Shown piece by piece: positions 26,751 through 35,423 of a stretch of DNA of 64,000 nucleotides (position 1 is the first letter of the stretch; the number at the start of each line of letters is the position of its first letter). This stretch comes from JAIBAJ01 sp965284645 (GTDB lineage Bacteria > Bacteroidota > Bacteroidia > JAIBAJ01): positions 1,922,001 through 1,986,000 of the forward strand of contig OZ260106.1 in assembly GCA_965284645.1 (NCBI GenBank), read 5' to 3'. The notes under the pieces were generated by a model. That model was not told the origin of the DNA and searched no databases. It saw only the letters and a list, made by a program, of their open reading frames with translations. Position numbers and translations under genes: made by a program.

Positions 26751-27973
26751 TCCGAAAATGTTTTTTCAGTTTTCAATTCTCCTGCAAAAGCTTTTTGTAG
26801 GACTGATTTTTTCATTTCATCCAAGTCGTTTAATTTCTTTTTATAGATGTTTCCTAATCTTTCAGTTTCGTCAAGTATTACATCAATTTTACTAATGAAT
26901 TCTTCTTGTTGTTTTATTTTAATGAAAGGAACTTTTGCATCTGTAATTGCACCGATACCAACATTGCCTTGTCCAACTGTTCCTGTTTCATTTGCAAAAT
27001 ATTGGTCTTTGAAAAGGTTAGTCCAAGAAAAATAAAGGAAGAATTTAGGTAGATACTTTTCAGAAAACCGAATTGTTGCAATTCTTTGATTAAGCAAGTA
27101 GTTTTCCTTTTCTATTATTACAGTAAAACCATAGTCTCTTTTTTTCTTTGTTCCTGTTTGTGTAATGATAACATCATTACGTTGAAGCAGTGCTTTTGCT
27201 AATGCTTTTTCATCAAGTTCATTTATAAAAACAGGGCTTTCGTTTTCTCTAATTATCCCTGGGCGAACATTTCCCATTCTGATAACTTGATATTTTCCTT
27301 CTTTCTTAAAATCACCACTTTTGAATGAGTATCCACCAATAACTTTTGCTAACTCTGAAATGGTTTTTGTTTCATTAGAATTATAGATTTCGGTAATTAA
27401 GTTCTCTAAATAACTTTCAAAAAGTTCCTTGGCATTTCTAAGATTTTGTTCAGCATTGGCTTTTGCCTTGTCTATGGCGGCAAAGCACTCGTCTAAAATG
27501 GAAACTATGCGTTGTTGTTCAGAGAGGGGGGGGAGTGGGATTTTTGTATTCTTGATTTTTATTTGTGAAATATTAGGTTGTGCTCCACCAACTGCTTGAG
27601 CAACCAATTCTTCTTTCTTTGACAAAAAGCAATAGAACAAATACTCAGGTATTGTTTTATCATTTGGCAATATGCCACAAACGGCTTGATTTGTGCAAGC
27701 TTCAAATCTTAATATTCCAACTTGCCCTGCGGTTGCACCATACATTGCAACCAAAACAGTATTCGGTGGAAATAATTTTGCGGAAGAATTTTTCAATCCC
27801 TTTTCTGTAATAAAATTCTTTGCTTCAAAAATTTCTCCTTGACTTACTTCACCACTTAAAAGCCAAGGAATAGAGCCGCCTTCAAAATAGTCTTTATGTG
27901 TTTTCAAAGGCGTTCCACCTGCCCCTGTTTCGCAAACTTCCCCCAACTTCTTTATTTCCCAACCCTGCTTCAT
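26747..27973 (-). CDS. hsdS: Type I restriction-modification specificity subunit
   Basis: The 408-aa DNA-recognition subunit sets the target sequence of the methylase and nuclease. Two target-recognition domains are visible. TRD1 is residues about 1-150, ending in the conserved IPLPPLSEQQRIVSILDECFAAIDKA, and is followed by a spacer helix. TRD2 begins with SELAKVIGGYSFKSGDF and ends with a second helix (DETERLGNIYKKKLNDLDEMKKSVLQKAF). It overlaps hsdM (27970) and the OLD-type gene (26750) by 4 bp each. Confidence 0.93.
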   Translation of the reverse strand: MKQGWEIKKLGEVCETGAGGTPLKTHKDYFEGGSIPWLLSGEVSQGEIFEAKNFITEKGLKNSSAKLFPPNTVLVAMYGATAGQVGILRFEACTNQAVCGILPNDKTIPEYLFYCFLSKKEELVAQAVGGAQPNISQIKIKNTKIPLPPLSEQQRIVSILDECFAAIDKAKANAEQNLRNAKELFESYLENLITEIYNSNETKTISELAKVIGGYSFKSGDFKKEGKYQVIRMGNVRPGIIRENESPVFINELDEKALAKALLQRNDVIITQTGTKKKRDYGFTVIIEKENYLLNQRIATIRFSEKYLPKFFLYFSWTNLFKDQYFANETGTVGQGNVGIGAITDAKVPFIKIKQQEEFISKIDVILDETERLGNIYKKKLNDLDEMKKSVLQKAFAGELKTEKTFSE

Positions 27974-29421
27974 AACAGATCCAAAATTGAGTTTAAGATT
28001 TCCGCACTTTCTTCGTCCAAGGCTTTCATTTCTTCCAGAATTACTTGCGGTTGGCGTAAAGCTGCTTCTTCTTTTTTATTCGGGTTTTTTACACTCAAAT
28101 CGAAGTTACTTTGATCAATAGCTGCCACATTCACTGTCCAAGAATTTTCGCTTTCTGCAAAAGTTTTTTGAAGAGCAACAAATTCAGCCAAGTCGTTTTC
28201 GTTGAGTGGGTTGGTCTTGCCCAAATTGCGGTCGAGGTTCAATTGGTAAAACCAAACGTTTTGTGTGGGTTTCCCTTTTTCAAAAAACAATACTACTGTT
28301 TTTACACCAGCACCTGTAAAGGTTCCGCCTGGTAAATCCAATACGGTATGTAGGTTGCAGTTTTCTAATAATGTTTTTCGTATGGCAACTGTGGCATTGT
28401 CGGTATTGCTTAAAAAGGTATTTTTAATCACCACACCTGCTTTCCCACCCGCTTTCATTATTTTAATAAAGTGCTGCAAAAAGAGAGAAGCCGTTTCACC
28501 TGTTTTAATTGGGAAGTTTTGTTGCACTTCGGATCGCTCCTTTCCACCAAAAGGCGGATTGGCCAACACTATTTCATAGCGGTCTTTTTCCTGTATATCG
28601 GCAAGGTTTTCTGCCAGTGTATTGGTGTGTATGATGTTCGGAGCTTCCACTCCGTGCAAAATCATATTCATAATGCCTATAATGTAGGCCAATGATTTTT
28701 TTTCTTTGCCGTAAAAGGTGCTTTTTTGCAAAGTCTCCCAATCTTTAGATGAAAGACCAGGTTTATTCAGGTAGGCAAATGCCTCGCATAGGAAACCCGC
28801 AGAACCAACCGCACCGTCATAAATTTTATCGCCAATTTTCGGGTCAACTACTTTTACAATGGTGGTAATGAGGGGACGTGGAGTATAATATTCACCCCCG
28901 TTTCGCCCGGCATTGCCCATGTTTTTTATTTTGTCTTCATACAAGTGGCTCATTTCATGCTTTTCGGCATGGGTGCGAAAACGGAGCTCATCAATTCGGT
29001 TAATTACTTCCCGCAGGTTATAGCCACTTTGGATACGGTTTTTAAGTTCACTAAATATTTCTCCAATTTTATATTCAATGGTATCGGCACTTTCGGCATT
29101 TTGTTTAAACCGTTTAAGGTAAGGAAAAAGCCTATTATTAACAAAGTCAACCAAATCGTCACCTGTTAAGGCTTTATGATGATCCAGGTTGCCATCACCA
29201 TCTTTAGGCATTGCCCAAACTGGCCATTGGTATTCAGCTTCGATAATAGGGGTATAGGTTTTGGCTGTCAGTTCGGCAGCAGTAGCCCGATCTTTTTCTA
29301 GGTCATCCAAATATTTCAGAAACAATATCCAGCTAGTTTGTTCCACGTAATCCAACTCGCTTCCGCAGCCTGCATCTTTGTGTAGTATGTCGTCAATATT
29401 CTTAAAAGTCTGTTCAAACAT
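27970..29421 (-). CDS. hsdM: Type I restriction-modification N6-adenine methyltransferase subunit
   Basis: The 483-aa product has an N-terminal HsdM helical domain (FKNIDDILHKDAGCGSELDYVEQTSWILFLKYL region), then GGEYYTPRPLI. The SAM-binding motif I is YDGAVGSAGFL (201-211) and the catalytic motif is NPPFGG (288-293), as in gamma-type adenine methylases. It is the first gene of the minus-strand block hsdM-hsdS-OLD-unknown-kinase-DUF3037-hsdR. The stop overlaps the hsdS start by 4 bp. Confidence 0.95.
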   Translation of the reverse strand: MFEQTFKNIDDILHKDAGCGSELDYVEQTSWILFLKYLDDLEKDRATAAELTAKTYTPIIEAEYQWPVWAMPKDGDGNLDHHKALTGDDLVDFVNNRLFPYLKRFKQNAESADTIEYKIGEIFSELKNRIQSGYNLREVINRIDELRFRTHAEKHEMSHLYEDKIKNMGNAGRNGGEYYTPRPLITTIVKVVDPKIGDKIYDGAVGSAGFLCEAFAYLNKPGLSSKDWETLQKSTFYGKEKKSLAYIIGIMNMILHGVEAPNIIHTNTLAENLADIQEKDRYEIVLANPPFGGKERSEVQQNFPIKTGETASLFLQHFIKIMKAGGKAGVVIKNTFLSNTDNATVAIRKTLLENCNLHTVLDLPGGTFTGAGVKTVVLFFEKGKPTQNVWFYQLNLDRNLGKTNPLNENDLAEFVALQKTFAESENSWTVNVAAIDQSNFDLSVKNPNKKEEAALRQPQVILEEMKALDEESAEILNSILDLL

Positions 29422-29633
29422 TTGATGAATTATTTTGGAAAGGAGGTAAAGGTATTAAACAAGAAAGAAAGGTCAAAAATGCAGCTACTTAAATTCAAAA
29501 TTTTAATATTCTTGTAATCAAGTCTTTTCAATAGTTTTAGCCTAGTATAAAATTGTTTTTCAAAATTCCTGCTTTATCCAGTTCCTTCCGTTTTATTAAT
29601 TAGTAGAAATTGTAGAAAAAAGAATCTAAAGTT

Positions 29634-30242
29634 CTAATGCGTTTCAAATTTATTAAGCATTGTTTTATATTTCATAGAACAGTAAACTTCAAAAAGGTAA
29701 AGTTCTTCCGGGTCAGGGATAGGTAGAAAAGCAATTTTTTGTTTCATCAGAAAAGCCTTAGCAGGTTCAACAAATTTTGAAAACAATAGATCTTTCCTTT
29801 GATGTGAATATTCTTTATTTTCAAGTTCTAAATGATGCAAAAGCCCAATATTGTAGGCAAGTGAAGCAGAGAAATGGCTTTTTCCTTTTACGTGTTGCAC
29901 TATTCTTCCTATAACACCTTTTGAAATTCCAAAATAAAAGGCTTTGTTGTCCTTGATAAACACATATAAACCTTGAAAATCTTTTTTGTTTTTATCTAAA
30001 ATCCATTCTTCTTTGATTCTTCCATCCTGCATGAGATGGGAAAATGCCGTAGATTGACCTGCACCCTCTCCAAAGTATTTTTCAATATCAAAGCAATTAT
30101 TCAGAAAATCAAAGGCTTCTAGTTTTCTTTCAAAGCCACTTACCATTTTATGGAAATCCGTTTCAATCGGTCTGGGTTCAAGGATTTTTTTTATAACAGT
30201 TTCTGAAATGGGTTTTACTTCGGAATTGGTGTTTTCAGTCAT
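29634..30242 (-). CDS. GIY-YIG-like nuclease domain protein (first)
   Basis: The product is 202 aa. After a helical N-terminal region of about 85 residues, a GIY-YIG core is visible: GLYVF (91-95), FYFGIS (102-107), GRIVQH with the catalytic-type Arg (112-117), and a possible Glu in PDPEELYLFE near 177-185. The motif is diverged, and I would not claim activity. It is a single-gene unit; palindrome copy 5 lies 45 bp upstream of its ATG. It is related only in fold to the gene at 31427. Confidence 0.65.
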   Translation of the reverse strand: MTENTNSEVKPISETVIKKILEPRPIETDFHKMVSGFERKLEAFDFLNNCFDIEKYFGEGAGQSTAFSHLMQDGRIKEEWILDKNKKDFQGLYVFIKDNKAFYFGISKGVIGRIVQHVKGKSHFSASLAYNIGLLHHLELENKEYSHQRKDLLFSKFVEPAKAFLMKQKIAFLPIPDPEELYLFEVYCSMKYKTMLNKFETH

Positions 30243-30287
30243 TGGGTGTTTGAAGGATAAGTGGATAAAAGTTTAATATGCTGAAAA

Positions 30288-30302
30288 GTGGACAGTGTCC
30301 AC
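30288..30302. repeat. Island palindrome 5 (GTGGACAGTGTCCAC)
   Basis: This perfect copy is centred 53 bp upstream of the ATG of the first GIY-YIG gene. Confidence 0.9.
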
Positions 30303-30377
30303 TGGAGTTTGAAATTTTAATTGGGGCAAGTATGTAATTTTTGGGTATTTCATAGTTTTCACGGTAAAACCAATGAA

Positions 30378-30392
30378 GTGGACACTGTCCAC
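30378..30392. repeat. Island palindrome 6 (GTGGACACTGTCCAC)
   Basis: This perfect copy lies 75 bp from copy 5, in the gap between the first GIY-YIG gene and the PD-(D/E)XK gene, 131 bp beyond the stop of the latter. Confidence 0.9.
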
Positions 30393-30523
30393 TTATAATT
30401 GAGCAGTATACTTAACACTGTTAGGCTCCTAGTTCTCAAAAATCCCATTTTAACTTGCCTTTCTATTTTTTTGCAGTTTCGTTAGGTTTGTTTTCAATCA
30501 AAATTGAATTTCCTTAGTAAAGG

Positions 30524-31303
30524 TTACCCTACCAAAATTGTTTTTCTTCTGGTACTAACTGCTGAAATAAAGATTACCGTTATTCCTAATTCTTCGATAA
30601 ATTTCATTAATTCGCTTGTTGTTGCGTTAACCGTTGTTTCGCTACCAATTAATACAATTAAATTGTTATCGTAGAAACGTTTCTTATAATAGACAACTTG
30701 GCCGATCATCCGCTGCATATCTGTTGCTTTGAGATTATCAGCTATTTTTAATTCAATACCAACTTGTCCGTTTCCAACATCAATATCAGTTTTTAATCCA
30801 AGGAATCCTCCAACACTGTATTGTTTGTGTACCCTTTCCTTTCCATATATTAAGGTTAGTTGGTTCGCAATAAAATCTTCGAAATCTTTTTCGTAGGTTA
30901 GAAATCGTTTAGCTACAATAAGGTTTTCAAGGATTTGCTTTACATTTTGTAAGGAGATAGGTAAAGTTTTTTCATTATCAAACTTGTCTAAATCCCCCAA
31001 ATCGGTGTGGTGATAATCAATTCCTTCAAGATCGTGCTTTAGGATTTGATAAATATCTTGGTTCAAATCAATTTGAAGTTTTGTGAATTTTCGGCTTGTT
31101 TGAATAGTTTCAAGATAGGATATTAAGTTGGAAGTTATTATTTCAAGTTTTTGTCGGTAAATGTCAATACTGGTAAGTGTTTGGTTTCTATACAGATGTT
31201 CCACCGTGCTGAGCAAAACTTCAATCTGTTCCTTGGTTACAAATTCTTGATTTACAAGTTCAAGGTATTTGCTGATAATTGTTTTTTGAATTCTGTAGGG
31301 CAT
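30524..31303 (-). CDS. PD-(D/E)XK nuclease-like protein
   Basis: The product is 259 aa. Residues 1-130 are helical with a coiled-coil tendency. Residues about 138-245 have the restriction-endonuclease fold pattern: Glu in YEKDFEDFI, then VGGFLGLKTDIDV (Asp173, Asp175), then GIELKIA (Glu184-x-Lys186), then a Gln in MIGQVVYY. That is a complete PD-(D/E)XK signature. The exact family is not recognised; such domains occur in restriction-like defence proteins. Palindrome copy 7 is centred 46 bp upstream of its ATG. Confidence 0.7.
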   Translation of the reverse strand: MPYRIQKTIISKYLELVNQEFVTKEQIEVLLSTVEHLYRNQTLTSIDIYRQKLEIITSNLISYLETIQTSRKFTKLQIDLNQDIYQILKHDLEGIDYHHTDLGDLDKFDNEKTLPISLQNVKQILENLIVAKRFLTYEKDFEDFIANQLTLIYGKERVHKQYSVGGFLGLKTDIDVGNGQVGIELKIADNLKATDMQRMIGQVVYYKKRFYDNNLIVLIGSETTVNATTSELMKFIEELGITVIFISAVSTRRKTILVG

Positions 31304-31341
31304 TTTAAAGTTTTCTTGGGTTTAATATTGGTTCTGAAAAA

Positions 31342-31356
31342 GTGGACAGTGTCCAC
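31342..31356. repeat. Island palindrome 7 (GTGGACAGTGTCCAC)
   Basis: This perfect copy is 39 bp upstream of the PD-(D/E)XK gene start and just past the stop of the second GIY-YIG gene. Confidence 0.9.
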
Positions 31357-31426
31357 TAATTTGCAATTAAACTTATTAGGGGTTCCTTTAGAAAGTTCAT
31401 TTTTACTTTTTTAATTTTCATTCCAA

Positions 31427-32008
31427 TTAGTCCTTAAGGTTTGCAAAGGGCCTTTTGGAAAATTTGGCTTTGAATAGATTAATTAAATCTTTTTCAATAG
31501 CCCGAGGGTCTTTAGATGGCAATGTTTTCCAGCAAACCAACAAATCTTTATGGTTTTTTAATTGCCAGATTAATCTACCGCCATAATGCCCAACGTTCCG
31601 CCCTTGTCCAAAACTAAAATATTGCTGAAGTCGTGAATGTAAAGTTGCATTGCTACCATCTTTACCAGCCTTGCCGATGTAAACAACTATTGAATTGTCA
31701 ACCCAATTTGATTTTAATTCAGAGAGGGGAACATTCGGATTTTTGCACTTAAAATATCCGCCTGATCCAATTTCTAGAAAATCAGGGGTATTTTTAGTTG
31801 GATTAAGAACAAGATAGACACCCTTAACTTTGGGAATTAAAGAACTATCTAAAAACAAATCACGCATTGGCTTAAATCCAGTAAAACCAGCTTCTTTAAT
31901 TTCTTCAATGGTATTAAAATTCATTTTGGTCTGTGGTTTAAAAGTCAAATAATTATGTTGGTTTTGGAGCATTTTAGCAGTACGTTCACTAATTGAAAAT
32001 TCTTCCAA
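31427..32008 (-). CDS. GIY-YIG-like nuclease domain protein (second)
   Basis: The 193-aa product has a clear GIY-YIG arrangement: GVYLV (63-67), VVYIGKAG (108-115), LHSRLQQY with the conserved Arg126, a His/Gly-rich stretch (GRNVGHYGGRLIWQL), and Glu near 168 (AIEKDLI). The similarity suggests a nuclease, but the biological role is unknown. An internal ATG at residue 29 is an alternative start. Palindrome copy 8 is about 90 bp upstream. Confidence 0.75.
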   Translation of the reverse strand: MEEFSISERTAKMLQNQHNYLTFKPQTKMNFNTIEEIKEAGFTGFKPMRDLFLDSSLIPKVKGVYLVLNPTKNTPDFLEIGSGGYFKCKNPNVPLSELKSNWVDNSIVVYIGKAGKDGSNATLHSRLQQYFSFGQGRNVGHYGGRLIWQLKNHKDLLVCWKTLPSKDPRAIEKDLINLFKAKFSKRPFANLKD

Positions 32009-32097
32009 AAATTGATTGTATGTTGATTAGGGAGCTAAAATAGAAGTATTTATGGAAATTGTGGCAGCATAAAATTAGAATTGGAAATTTTGAAAAA

Positions 32098-32112
32098 GTG
32101 GACAGTGTCCAC
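32098..32112. repeat. Island palindrome 8 (GTGGACAGTGTCCAC)
   Basis: This perfect copy is extended by AAA/TTT on both sides to 21 bp. It is centred about 97 bp upstream of the second GIY-YIG gene. Confidence 0.9.
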
Positions 32113-32210
32113 TTTCATAGATGTAAAAATTCAAATTCTCAACAATACTTACCCTCAATTTATTTTCAGATATTACTGCTATTGATTAATCTTTAGTTTT
32201 AATTATTTAA

Positions 32211-32243
32211 AAAAAGCCGCTCAATTGTTCTGAGCGGCTTAAA
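32211..32243 (-). terminator. Terminator of the 57-aa protein gene
   Basis: AAGCCGCTCA pairs with TGAGCGGCTT around a short AT-rich loop. On the minus strand the stem is followed by a T-run. It ends 11 bp beyond the stop of the 57-aa gene. Confidence 0.8.
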
Positions 32244-32253
32244 ACCAGTGATT

Positions 32254-32427
32254 TTATTTTTCCTTTCGTACACCTTTAAAAGGTGTTCCATCCGATTTGG
32301 CATCCATGAAGCGTCCAGTATTTGTATCTCTTTTTACCCACGTATCTGTTTGAGGGTTGTAAGTTTGAGAACGTTGCTTTACTGCTCCATTTCGATGTCC
32401 ATCGCCAGGTGTTCCATTTTTTGCCAT
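32254..32427 (-). CDS. Small conserved hypothetical protein, 57 aa
   Basis: The protein starts MAKNGTPGDGHRNGAVKQRS and continues with YNPQTDTWVKRDTNTGRF to DGTPFKGVRKEK. It is polar, Gly-rich and basic, and matches a small protein family I recognise only as conserved and uncharacterised. An exceptionally good Shine-Dalgarno (AAGGAGGT) precedes the ATG at 32425-32427, unusual for this phylum. A terminator follows. It lies 40 bp downstream of the yegP-like gene on the same strand. Confidence 0.8.
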   Translation of the reverse strand: MAKNGTPGDGHRNGAVKQRSQTYNPQTDTWVKRDTNTGRFMDAKSDGTPFKGVRKEK

Positions 32428-32466
32428 TTTTAATACCTCCTTTTTGAGCTTCTATTAGGTTAGTTT

Positions 32467-32805
32467 TTAATCAATAAAATCTAGGGTTGCCATAGGGGCA
32501 TTTAGTTTAACCGCCTTAATCCCATTTTCCCTTGCCTGAATTGAAGTATAACTTTCACTTCGACCTATTATCTCCCCATTAGAGGCTTTTAAATTAAAGG
32601 TGAAGGAATTGAAGTTATCTTTCCTTTCATACCTATTGTCAAATGGCGCATTGTTCTTTACAGAAATAATTCCGTCAAGGCAAGCCGATTTTGAGGAATA
32701 ACCTTCTCCGGAAAGAATTGTTTCATTGTTGCCGGCGGATTTTAATCTATAGTAATAGTGTAAATCCTTTGGGCTTTGAAATATTTGAAATTTTGAATTG
32801 GACAT
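32467..32805 (-). CDS. YegP-like DUF1508 protein
   Basis: The 112-aa product contains two tandem DUF1508 repeats. Each has KFQIFQSPKDLHYYYRLKS- or FTFNLKASNGEIIGRSESY-type strands followed by a helix with GI.SVK or GIKAVK. This is the YegP architecture; the function is unknown. The ATG at 32803-32805 is preferred over an upstream TTG. It is probably co-transcribed with the 57-aa gene. Confidence 0.85.
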   Translation of the reverse strand: MSNSKFQIFQSPKDLHYYYRLKSAGNNETILSGEGYSSKSACLDGIISVKNNAPFDNRYERKDNFNSFTFNLKASNGEIIGRSESYTSIQARENGIKAVKLNAPMATLDFID

Positions 32806-32908
32806 TTTAGTGCTGGTTCTTTTATCCTGAACCAAGGTTTTAAAAATTAAATTAATTGTTGTAAAGCATTTAAGCTCTGCTTTACTGATGAGCTTGGTTG
32901 ATTGGTAC

Positions 32909-32920
32909 TTATAAATTCAT
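32909..32920 (-). other. Three-codon reading frame behind a perfect Shine-Dalgarno
   Basis: AAAAAAGGAGGTGAAA leads into ATG-AAT-TTA-TAA, about 100 bp upstream of the yegP-like start. Shifted by one base, the same DNA reads 23 codons without a stop (EFISTNQPSSSVKQSLNALQ...). It may be a leader mini-ORF or a small gene with a frameshift. Neither can be decided here. Confidence 0.3.
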
Positions 32921-33078
32921 TTTCACCTCCTTTTTTAGTTTGCCTTTAGCATTAATTCTACTATCAGAGAAACTAAAAGGGATTAAATGATTTTGTATAT
33001 GCCTTACTAAACCAAAATACTATCAATTGATTGTTAGTATTTCATATAAACCATGTCACATTCATTGACAGAAGTTTC

Positions 33079-33086
33079 TACATTTG
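33079..33086 (+). promoter_or_regulatory. Orphan promoter -7 box (TACATTTG)
   Basis: This is an exact TAnnTTTG match in a 1-kb gene-free stretch (32806-33846). No open frame of useful size follows, but a strong hairpin does (33168-33197). Confidence 0.4.
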
Positions 33087-33091
33087 CATCA

Positions 33092-33203
33092 ATGAAATAG
33101 CCCTAGGCTAATTCACCTGATCCATTGGTTGAGTTTGGTCGTTCCTTACAAAATCAAGAATCTTTTTAAATAGGGGAAGTTCCCGCTTTCCCTATTTTAT
33201 TTT
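33092..33203 (+). ncRNA. Candidate small RNA of about 110 nt
   Basis: The boundaries are inferred from the -7 box at 33079 and a 12-bp hairpin (AAATAGGGGAAG / CTTTCCCTATTT, six-base loop, one G-T pair) at 33168-33197. The hairpin is followed by TATTTTAG, a weak U-tract. No coding frame of more than about 15 codons starts in it. The rest of the gap, 33204-33846, shows nothing I can support. Confidence 0.3.
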
Positions 33204-33846
33204 AGTTACTTGATGATTGATGAAATTGGAATTAACTTAATTCTATGAACAGAAGAATTTAATTTCCTTTTTCAGTTTTGCAAATTTCGGAAATTAGAAT
33301 ATAGACTTTGGCCGCATTTGTTCACTTTTGGACTGAGTTTTTAACATTGGGTTTTGTTCAAAAATATATCCTTTTGTATTCCTTGTAGCTCTAGGCTTCT
33401 GTGGGTAATCAAGCATGATTTAGCTAGAATAAATAAACATTGCTTGGATATTTAGTAAATTGTATTTTGAGGTTTTAACTGGTACTTTAAAAAGAAGATT
33501 GAAGTAGTTTATAGATTTGCAAAATTTCACCTTTGCTTTACAAAGGGTATTCTTAGTTATTTATTTCAACTGGTGTTTCATTTCAATTTGAGACCAAGAA
33601 GGTAACAGGTTTATTTTTGTTTTCAAGCAGTTTTAAATAAATCATATATTTACCAACCCATTAATTTTGCGGAAATTGGAACAAGAATTGGTTGCCATTT
33701 TAACTTGGAATACTCTATATTTATTGAGTTTTCCCAATTTTATTTGGATAACCTGACGTACTTCATTAATTTTAATCGTCCTTAGCCTTAGTTCAAATAT
33801 AAGTTAGATTTTTTCATTAAAACCACCCAAGAGAAGGATTTTGAAA

Positions 33847-34542
33847 ATGTATTATAAAGCCATTTTGTTGTTTTTTATTTTATTTCCTGCAATTTCATTT
33901 TGCCAGAAGCTTTCAACAGAAGATAAAATTGAAATTTTAGGTTTGGGTGGGCAAAGTACTGAAGTGATAAATGCATCCGCAGATGCTGATTATTCCATAG
34001 AAGAATTAGAGCAATCGAACAAAATAAAAGGAGTTGGAATTCCAGATTTTTGGATAATTTATATTTTAAAGGAAAGAATCAAACTGTCAATATCTGAAAT
34101 AGATGAATTAAAATCCCGTATTAGTAAGGGATATTCTGAACAATTGCTAAAAAAGAGTTTGGATGAAAAGGTTCATTTTGGTGCTGAAAATAAAACGGCA
34201 AATTCAATCCAAGACCCGATTAAAAGTCAAAAGCTACCTACTTCTACATCCATAAAAAATTATGATAGATTTCGTGAGCGAGGAAAAACCCAATTATTGG
34301 GTGGTGGTTTAATGTTGGGAGTTGGAATTGGTCTTGATATTGGTGCTGCAACTGCATTTTATAAGGGTAGAAGTGGAACAGGCAGTGTGTTAATTGTTTT
34401 AGGTGGTATTACAACAGGAGTAGGTTTAGGAATTTTAATTTCTGGTGCTGTGAATATGGCCATTTACCAAAATCACAAGAGTAAATTATCAATAGGGATA
34501 AATCCAATGAACGGAACTACTAATCTTTGCTATAAATTTTAA
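33847..34542 (+). CDS. Exported protein with paralogous N-terminal domain (first of two)
   Basis: The product is 231 aa. The signal peptide is MYYKAILLFFILFPAISFCQ. Residues about 22-107 form a helical domain (LGLGGQSTEVI, EELEQSNK, IPDFWIIYILKERIKLS, ISKGYSEQ) that aligns without gaps to the same region of the next gene. The C-terminus has two Gly-rich hydrophobic segments (LGGGLMLGVGIGLDIGAA; VLIVLGGITTGVGLGILISG), likely a membrane hairpin. The ATG at 33847 is preferred over a TTG two codons earlier; AGAAGGA lies about 10 bp upstream. No family is recognised. It is the first gene of a three-gene unit. Confidence 0.75.
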   Translation: MYYKAILLFFILFPAISFCQKLSTEDKIEILGLGGQSTEVINASADADYSIEELEQSNKIKGVGIPDFWIIYILKERIKLSISEIDELKSRISKGYSEQLLKKSLDEKVHFGAENKTANSIQDPIKSQKLPTSTSIKNYDRFRERGKTQLLGGGLMLGVGIGLDIGAATAFYKGRSGTGSVLIVLGGITTGVGLGILISGAVNMAIYQNHKSKLSIGINPMNGTTNLCYKF

Positions 34543-35411
34543 TGAATATTTTAAAGTACATCCTTTGTTTTTGTTTTTTGGAAGTAATAGGCTTCCCTTC
34601 TAGTTGTCAAGTGCTTGATTTGGAAGAGTCAATTGATTTATTAGAGCTTGGAGGTCAATCTAAAGAAATTGTAGATGAAGTTGCTGATAATGCATATGCT
34701 CTGCCAGAGTTGGAGCAATGTAACGAGTTGAAAAAGGCAAAGATTTCTGATAAATGGATTATTTTTGTTTTAAAGAATAGATTTAAATTAAGTACCCAAG
34801 ATATTCAGAAATTAGCTGATTACATCAATAAAGGATACTCTGATAAAATCATTAATTCAGTTTTAGCCGAAAAACCAAAGTTTCAAGTTCCAATTAAAAG
34901 GGTTAAGGAGCCTAATATTGAAAGTAGTCCAACTCCTCCTAAACCTGCATCAACTAGTCCAGAACAAAACCTGAACTTTTCATTCATAATGGATGAGAAA
35001 GTAGTGGTACCCAATACAAGAAAGGAAGTGTTGCTAAACCGTTGTAAGGATTGGGCTAAAAGTAATTCAAAGCAAACGGCAATAACCAACGACAAACCTA
35101 ATTCGCTTGGATTAAAAAATAATTGTGTTCTACCATTAAGTAAGCCAGTACAAACAAATTCTAATAAAAAGGTCAAAGGTTTAAAGCTTAAATTTATCTT
35201 GAAGCTGGAATGCACAGATAACGAATTGGCATATAAAATTGATGAGCTAGAATATGAGTATTCTATGGATGGTTTCTTTGTATTAAAACCTATAAACCAG
35301 TCTAGTGATCTTAAATCTACTGAATTTGAAAACCAAGCCAAGGAGGATTTAAATGCATTTATTCAAAACCTTAAAAAACAAATCAAAGCAGAAGGCGATA
35401 ACGATTGGTAA
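34542..35411 (+). CDS. Exported protein with paralogous N-terminal domain (second of two)
   Basis: The product is 289 aa. An N-terminal signal sequence (MNILKYILCFCFLEVIGFP) is followed by the same 86-residue domain as the previous gene: LELGGQSKEIV, PELEQCNE, ISDKWIIFVLKNRFKLS, INKGYSDK. The C-terminal half is a different, soluble domain with a Pro-rich linker (about 120-145) and a beta-rich end (LKLKFILKLECTDNELAYKIDELEYEY). The start overlaps the previous stop by one base (TAATG), so translation is coupled. Function is unknown. Confidence 0.75.
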   Translation: MNILKYILCFCFLEVIGFPSSCQVLDLEESIDLLELGGQSKEIVDEVADNAYALPELEQCNELKKAKISDKWIIFVLKNRFKLSTQDIQKLADYINKGYSDKIINSVLAEKPKFQVPIKRVKEPNIESSPTPPKPASTSPEQNLNFSFIMDEKVVVPNTRKEVLLNRCKDWAKSNSKQTAITNDKPNSLGLKNNCVLPLSKPVQTNSNKKVKGLKLKFILKLECTDNELAYKIDELEYEYSMDGFFVLKPINQSSDLKSTEFENQAKEDLNAFIQNLKKQIKAEGDNDW

Positions 35412-35423
35412 AATCCAAACACA

